Both the position numbers and the translations under genes were made by a program. Source: Planctomycetota bacterium (GTDB lineage: Bacteria; Planctomycetota; UBA1135; GCA-002686595). From it: a stretch of 36,820 nt of DNA. Shown one piece after another: positions 33,238 to 36,820 of this stretch. The notes below the pieces were generated by a model. That model ran no database searches, was not told the origin of the DNA, and was given only the letters and a program-made list of their open reading frames with translations. How positions within the stretch are numbered: position 1 is the stretch's first letter; the number at the start of each line of letters is the position of its first letter. The stretch lies in NCBI GenBank assembly GCA_028278425.1, contig JANQEJ010000157.1, positions 1 to 36,820 of the forward strand. Reading direction: 5' to 3'.

Positions 33238-34737
33238 TTACTTGACGGTCATCGTGAGACCGCCGTCGTCGGCGATCTCGGCCAGGTCGCCGTCCACCAG
33301 CCCGCCGTCGCGCTTGAGGCTGAGCAGGTACTTGACGTTGTTCCAGTTGAAGCCGCTCTCAAGCCCGTCGTAGTTCTGCGCCGGTGGACCGGCCGGCGGG
33401 ATGTAGCGGACGTGAATCGTCTGATCCTCGTGCGCGTCCGCCGGGTTCGCCAGGAGGTCCGGGTCGACGCCGAGCTCGTCGAACGGGTCCTTCGTGAGCG
33501 ACTTCGGCACGGCCTGCGGCAAGTCGACGATCCGCCAGGAGACCTTCTTCGGAAGCTCCTCCTCCGCCCCGATCGCCGCGAGCGCGGCGTCGTAGTGCAG
33601 GGTCGCCCCGTTCGCGATGTCGAGCGTCGCCGCGGCCACCGCGCCGAAGAGCTCGAAACCGTTGGCCAGGACGACGGTGGCGTCGGGCGCGTAGATCATT
33701 CCGTAGAACGGCCCCGCGCTCTCGAATTCGACCGGCACGTCGCCGTCGATCGAGATCATGACGTCGTTCGCCTTCTCTCCCGTGGTGACGAGCAGCGCGG
33801 CGGGATCGACGTCGAGGTAGTTGGACACGTACAGGTTGATCGCTCCGTTCGTCGTGTCGAACAGGAGCTGCGAGTCGCTAGCGAGCTGCAAACCGCCCAG
33901 GACGAGCGTCAGGGGCCCCTGAAGAGTGACGTCGCTGTTGGCGGCCAGGTGCAGGTAGGCCGCGCCGAAGGAACCCGACGGGACGATCAGCGGCACGCCG
34001 GCGCCGTGCGTCACGCCGCCGAACATCGGCACGGTCGGAATGACGATGGCGGGGAAGACCTCGGCCGTGACCGACTCGTTCGTGGTGTTGCCCGTGATCG
34101 TGGGGTCGCCGGCCTCGACCACCGAGCTCGCTGGTCCCGGGATGACGTCGCCCTTGATCACCGTCGGATCCGTCGGCGTCGCCGAGACGGTGACGTTGGC
34201 GTTGGAGCCGAGGCGTGCCAGCTCCATCAGCGCCGGATCCATGGCGAGGTGCTCGGCGTACGTGCCGACGCTCGAGTCAAAGCCGTCGACGGTGGTCCCC
34301 GGACCGATGATCAGGTTGCTGAGCGAGAAGACCCCGAGCCCTTTGACGTTGGGCGTGCCCCGCTCGAGGACGACGCCGAGCGTCGCCCTGCCGGTCTTCG
34401 CCATGCCCGTCGACTTGAGCTCGATGTGATCGCCGTCGATCACGTCTCTCTCCACCCAGAGCAGGCCCTCGCCGTAGACCGCGGGGTCGGTCTCCGAGCC
34501 CACCCGTCCCGTCCTGCCGACCAGAACGCCGGCGTAGGACTCCGTCAGGCCGGCCTCGGCGAGGTAAAAGGCGAGCTTCGTGTCGACGGCGCCCACCTGG
34601 CGGCGCGTCACCGACGCGGAGAGCTGAAGGAATGCCATCGCCAGCACACCCACCACGCCGACGGCGACGAGCGACAGGATCAGCGCGCCGCCCCGGCGCG
34701 CAGCATCGCCATGCCTTCGTTGTCCGATGATCTTCAT
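33238..34737 (-). CDS. PilX-like pseudopilin with large DUF7305-like passenger
   Basis: 499 aa. A basic N-terminus and hydrophobic helix (GGALILSLVAVGVVGVLAMAF, about 16-37) lead into YLAEAGLTESYAG, the AEAG signature of PilX/GspK-type minor pilins. Instead of the usual short globular domain there is ~400 residues of beta-rich sequence: SLSNLIIGPGTTVDGFDSSVG, VIKGDVIPGPAS, LTLVLGGLQLASDSQLLFD, INLYVSNYLDVDP, FYGMIYAPDATVVLANGFELFGAVAAATLDI. This is the pattern of DUF7305 and resembles a right-handed beta-helix. The passenger would be displayed at a pilus or pseudopilus tip. GGGGGATCC before the ATG overlaps the upstream stop region, eight bases from the PilW-like gene. Family name DUF7305 is from memory of the pattern and less sure than the pilin call. 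Confidence 0.85.
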   Translation of the reverse strand: MKIIGQRRHGDAARRGGALILSLVAVGVVGVLAMAFLQLSASVTRRQVGAVDTKLAFYLAEAGLTESYAGVLVGRTGRVGSETDPAVYGEGLLWVERDVIDGDHIELKSTGMAKTGRATLGVVLERGTPNVKGLGVFSLSNLIIGPGTTVDGFDSSVGTYAEHLAMDPALMELARLGSNANVTVSATPTDPTVIKGDVIPGPASSVVEAGDPTITGNTTNESVTAEVFPAIVIPTVPMFGGVTHGAGVPLIVPSGSFGAAYLHLAANSDVTLQGPLTLVLGGLQLASDSQLLFDTTNGAINLYVSNYLDVDPAALLVTTGEKANDVMISIDGDVPVEFESAGPFYGMIYAPDATVVLANGFELFGAVAAATLDIANGATLHYDAALAAIGAEEELPKKVSWRIVDLPQAVPKSLTKDPFDELGVDPDLLANPADAHEDQTIHVRYIPPAGPPAQNYDGLESGFNWNNVKYLLSLKRDGGLVDGDLAEIADDGGLTMTVK

Positions 34738-34745
34738 GGATCCCC

Positions 34746-35342
34746 CTAGTTGCGAATCGTCACCACTGTCTCAACCGCTTCCGTCGTCGCCGTCCCATCC
34801 TTGTTCGGTCGCTCGAGGCAAAGCCGGATCGTCACCGCGTCCTTGAAGAGCGTGAAGCTCAGCCCCTGTTCGTCGGTGAGCCCGTTGTCGTTGTCGTCCA
34901 GGCTGTTGTCGATCTCGCCCTGCAGGAATGGGCGGACGACGTTGCACCAGGCGACCTTGCGCTCCGCCGGCATGTCCGGGTTCTGCTTCCAGACCACCTT
35001 GCTTCCGTCGAGCCCGATGTGCTCCGGGTCGCTCCAGATGACGTCGCCGTTCTCGTCGACGCCGAGGCTGAACTCGTAGTCGACCTCGGTCGTGTAGGCG
35101 GGCGACTGGGGATCGGGGAACAGAGCGTCGCGATCGGCGCTCATGATCGCGTAGGCGATCTGGTCGAGCACACGGCGCGCTTGGTCCTCGAGCGCCATCG
35201 CGGCGCTCTCTTTGGAGTTCGCCTTGGACGCCGCGTTGAGGACCATCGTGATCTTCACCACGACGATCGAGAGAAGAGCCAGGGCGATCAGCGCCTCGAT
35301 GAGCGTGAAACCCGCTCGCCTCTTGTGCGCCGTTCCGATCAT
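34746..35342 (-). CDS. PilW/GspJ-like minor pseudopilin
   Basis: 198 aa from the ATG at 35342. MIGTAHKRRAG-FTLIEALIALALLSIVVVKI is a canonical type IV prepilin leader: basic segment, Gly, then Phe at +1 and Glu at +5, with a hydrophobic helix. It would be cleaved and N-methylated by prepilin peptidase (none in this window). The globular part has DQARRVLDQIAYAIM, typical of PilW/GspJ minor pilins, and an acidic DDNDNGLTDEQG loop that may bind calcium. A longer in-frame start at 35405 is rejected because the leader would be too long and the shorter start overlaps the preceding stop as ATGA, showing coupling with the PilV-like gene. Confidence 0.92.
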   Translation of the reverse strand: MIGTAHKRRAGFTLIEALIALALLSIVVVKITMVLNAASKANSKESAAMALEDQARRVLDQIAYAIMSADRDALFPDPQSPAYTTEVDYEFSLGVDENGDVIWSDPEHIGLDGSKVVWKQNPDMPAERKVAWCNVVRPFLQGEIDNSLDDNDNGLTDEQGLSFTLFKDAVTIRLCLERPNKDGTATTEAVETVVTIRN

Positions 35343-36079
35343 TCGTGGAACGCCGCGATCTGCGAATACAGGTCGAGCCGGCGCGGGCCGAAACGGCCGC
35401 GCCATTCGATCTCGATGTGGACCGGGAGCACGATGTAGTCCTCGACGTGGTCGAGATCGTCGATGAAGTTGTCGCCGTTGAGGTCGCGCGGCATCCCCAT
35501 GCGGGCGTCGACGTAGTCCTCGCGAAGCTGGTAGGTCTTAACGCCGGCTCCGCCGCCGCCACCGCCGCCACCGGCGCCCATGGCTTGAAGGGCGGAGCCT
35601 CCGCCGAAGCCGCCGCCACCGAACTCCAGCCCGCCGCCCCCTCCCATCTCGAAGCCGGCGGCGCCGCCGTCGTCGAGGTAGATCCAACCCTTGCTCTTGC
35701 CCTTCCCGGTTCCCTGGACCTCGATCACCGGAAAATTGATCTGTCCGACCAGCCCGTCGGGGTTGCCGGGCAGCGGGTCGAGGCCGTAGACGAAGAACCG
35801 GTGGCCGGGCCCGGTCCCGGCGCCGTCGGGATCGTCGGACTTGTCCTGGTTGAACAGCCGGAAGATCTCGAGGAACTCCTCGTTCCTCATCAGCTCGATC
35901 TTCGTCCGCGCGGCGTTGGCGGCGATCGCGTTCTCGCGGTTGATCCCCCGCTGGCGCGCCGTGGCCATCACCATGCTGGTGAACATGCTGACCGCCACCG
36001 TCATGACGGCCATCACAACCATCATCTCGATAAAGGTCATGCCTGCGCGCGAACGCTGTTCTGTCGTAGGGCGACGCAC
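35339..36079 (-). CDS. PilV/GspI-like pseudopilin with Gly-rich insertion and calcium loop
   Basis: 246 aa with GTG start; AGGAGA lies nine bases upstream. The prepilin leader is RRPTTEQRSRAG-MTFIEMMVVMAVMTVAVSMF, with Gly at 13, Met at +1 and Glu at +5. The helix continues to AARTKIELMRNEEFLEIFRLF. Residues 138-180 are strongly Gly-rich (GGGGG, GGGGFGGG and a run of eight Gly), unusual for a pilin globular domain. Next to it, DLNGDNFIDDLD (199-210) is an EF-hand-type calcium loop. The C-terminus HIEIEWRGRFGPRRLDLYSQI fits a pilin beta-sheet. It is the first gene of the pseudopilin operon, followed with a four-base overlap by the PilW-like gene. Confidence 0.9.
   Translation of the reverse strand: MRRPTTEQRSRAGMTFIEMMVVMAVMTVAVSMFTSMVMATARQRGINRENAIAANAARTKIELMRNEEFLEIFRLFNQDKSDDPDGAGTGPGHRFFVYGLDPLPGNPDGLVGQINFPVIEVQGTGKGKSKGWIYLDDGGAAGFEMGGGGGLEFGGGGFGGGSALQAMGAGGGGGGGGAGVKTYQLREDYVDARMGMPRDLNGDNFIDDLDHVEDYIVLPVHIEIEWRGRFGPRRLDLYSQIAAFHE
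35540..35668 (-). repeat. Gly-rich low-complexity coding insertion in the PilV-like gene
   Basis: About 43 codons are mostly Gly, with dense GGN runs (residues 138-180). Flanking codons read as normal pilin sequence, so this is an insertion by repeat expansion rather than a frameshift. Confidence 0.85.
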
Positions 36080-36364
36080 CAGAGTGAATCTCCTGGGATC
36101 CCGTTCGGTGCCCCGTGCTCCCAGCGGGGGGCGAGCGGACTGCTGTCAGAAAATCGGAACGCAAGGGAAAGCCCCCTTGCTGATTCCCCACATCGGCTAC
36201 CGGGTCTTGCGGTTGTTAGCGACTTCAGGATCTCGTTCGGGGGAAACACTCTCGGAAATCGCTTCCGGGTGGAAGATCCTTCCAAGGGGGGGCGGGAATC
36301 GGCCGTGCGGCGCAATTCGCGTTTGTAATCTCGCTTGCGGATCGGGAGTCTCTGCCGCGGGACG
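36080..36364. promoter_or_regulatory. 285-bp divergent region between pilin operon and DUF4212 gene
   Basis: This is the largest gap in the window and is less GC-biased than the genes. It must hold the promoters of the pilin operon (minus) and the symporter pair (plus). On the plus strand, TGTAATCT near 36325 is a -10-like element about 35 bp ahead of the DUF4212 start. On the minus strand a strong hairpin (36161-36180) with a following T-stretch lies about 80 bp before the pilin start. GGAAGATCCTTCC near 36272 is a further palindrome. No known riboswitch could be assigned. Confidence 0.45.
36145..36185 (-). terminator. Terminator-like hairpin within the pilin operon leader
   Basis: On the minus strand GCAAGGG (36174-36180) pairs with CCCTTGC (36161-36167) around a GGCTTT loop, extended by GGAA/TTCC after small bulges, and followed by GATTTTCT. 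It resembles an intrinsic terminator or attenuator about 80 bp before the first pilin gene. It could alternatively end a transcript coming from further right. Confidence 0.45.
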
Positions 36365-36634
36365 ATGGGCGCCTCCCCCGACCGCGTCGAGTACTGGAAG
36401 ACCAACCTCCGCTACGTCTGCGTCCTGCTCGCGGTCTGGTTCGTCGTGTCCTACGGCTGCGGAATCCTCTTCGTCGACGTTCTAAACCGCTTCCGGCTCC
36501 CGGGAACCGGCTTCAAGCTCGGCTTCTGGTTCGCCCAGCAGGGCTCGATCTACACGTTCGTCCTGCTGATCTTCGTCTACGTCTTCCTGATGAACAGACT
36601 GGACGAGAAGCACGACGTCGCGGAGGGCGACTGA
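36365..36634 (+). CDS. DUF4212 small subunit of sodium:solute symporter
   Basis: 89 aa from the ATG at 36365 ([18 protein letters not shown]). Two TM segments are seen, [19 protein letters not shown] and [15 protein letters not shown], with the family's inter-helix [14 protein letters not shown] motif between them. This is the DUF4212 family, a small protein that pairs with a VC_2705-type sodium:solute symporter, often annotated as acetate or other short-chain acid permease. An in-frame ATG at 36335 would add ten poorly supported residues. The symporter gene begins seven bases after the stop codon. Confidence 0.93.
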   Translation: MGASPDRVEYWKTNLRYVCVLLAVWFVVSYGCGILFVDVLNRFRLPGTGFKLGFWFAQQGSIYTFVLLIFVYVFLMNRLDEKHDVAEGD

Positions 36635-36641
36635 CCCGCCC

Positions 36642-36820
36642 GTGGGCGTTCAGGCCTGGACCTTCGCCCTCGTCGGGCTGAGCTTCGCGCTCTACATCGG
36701 CATCGCGCTCCGCTCGCGCGCCAGCTCGACCAGCGACTTCTACGTGGCCGGCAAGGGTGTGCCGCCGGTCGCCAACGGCATGGCGACCGCGGCCGACTGG
36801 ATGTCGGCCGCGTCGTTCCT
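36642..36820 (+). CDS. Sodium:solute symporter (VC_2705/ActP-like), 5' part cut by window
   Basis: The frame opens with GTG at 36642, seven bases after the DUF4212 stop, and runs off the window edge. The visible ~59 residues are [20 protein letters not shown] (first TM helix) then [19 protein letters not shown] and [15 protein letters not shown], the start of the SSS family with the DFYVAG and A-x-D-W-MSA signatures. It would carry a solute, perhaps a short-chain carboxylate, with sodium. The pair with DUF4212 is a standard gene order. No ATG start is available near, so GTG is used. Confidence 0.9.
   Translation, partial: MGVQAWTFALVGLSFALYIGIALRSRASSTSDFYVAGKGVPPVANGMATAADWMSAASF

Noticed and set aside
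35540..35668. A frameshift or assembly artefact at the Gly-rich run
   Set aside because: Pilin sequence continues in frame on both sides, including the calcium loop and a normal C-terminus.
36121..36240. A c-di-GMP (GEMM-type) riboswitch, from fragments like GGAACGCAAGGG and CGGCTACCGGG
   Set aside because: The order and spacing do not match the two-helix GEMM core on either strand; only a terminator-like hairpin can be supported.

Overview
The window is high-GC bacterial chromosome whose gene content points to a member of the Planctomycetota (inference from gene content; no rRNA or marker tree is available here). The pointers are many large secreted proteins built from WD40, delta-60, NHL, LVIVD, FN3-like and VCBS repeats, a cytochrome c/copper monooxygenase-like fusion, a DUF1028 protein, an ECF-type sigma factor and a pilin set with a DUF7305-like passenger. 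The genes are densely packed on both strands. No insertion sequences, integrases, CRISPR arrays or rRNA genes were seen. Both ends cut a gene: a WD40 protein on the left and a sodium:solute symporter on the right.

Layout. 1-2.7 kb: end of a WD40 protein and a secreted delta-60 repeat protein, then a hairpin that also serves a convergent tRNA-Val(CAC). 2.8-6.6 kb (minus): ECF-like sigma factor, DNA ligase ligA coupled to cytidine deaminase cdd, and a small conserved protein. 6.7-12.1 kb (minus): lamin-tail-like secreted protein, thioredoxin/cytochrome c/copper monooxygenase-like fusion, 2OG-Fe(II) oxygenase, an orphan VCBS fragment and a membrane-anchored SGNH hydrolase. 12.1-15.9 kb (plus): DUF1028 protein and a large protein with carboxypeptidase-regulatory-like domains. 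15.9-18.3 kb (minus): secreted M43 (pappalysin-type) metalloprotease. 18.4-24.7 kb (plus): small AAA/kinase-like ATPase, RecQ helicase, two paralogous small lipoproteins with a secretin-N-like domain, an NHL propeller protein and a double-thioredoxin protein. 24.7-27.3 kb (minus): choice-of-anchor B (LVIVD) protein.

27.5-31.8 kb (minus) is a three-gene signalling unit: a two-TM HAMP-like protein, a CHASE4-like/HAMP histidine kinase with an unusual H-box, and a REC-HisKA-HATPase-REC hybrid. 31.9-36.1 kb (minus) is a tight pseudopilin operon (PilV-like, PilW-like, PilX-like with a large passenger) ending in a secreted HEAT-repeat protein. The right end starts a DUF4212/SSS symporter pair.

How the genes fit together. 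Most of the coding capacity is for exported proteins plus the means to fold or display them (two thioredoxin-like proteins, pseudopilins). Five secreted proteins of unrelated N-terminal type end in related ~110-130-residue beta-rich C-terminal modules, one of them a choice-of-anchor B protein; this makes the module a candidate lineage-specific sorting or anchoring domain and is the most interesting signal here. I found no clear defence system or biosynthetic cluster. Other points worth a look are the Gly-rich, calcium-loop-bearing pilin, the recQ-lipoprotein coupling, and -10-like hexamers placed 6-7 nt before start codons that hint at leaderless transcripts.
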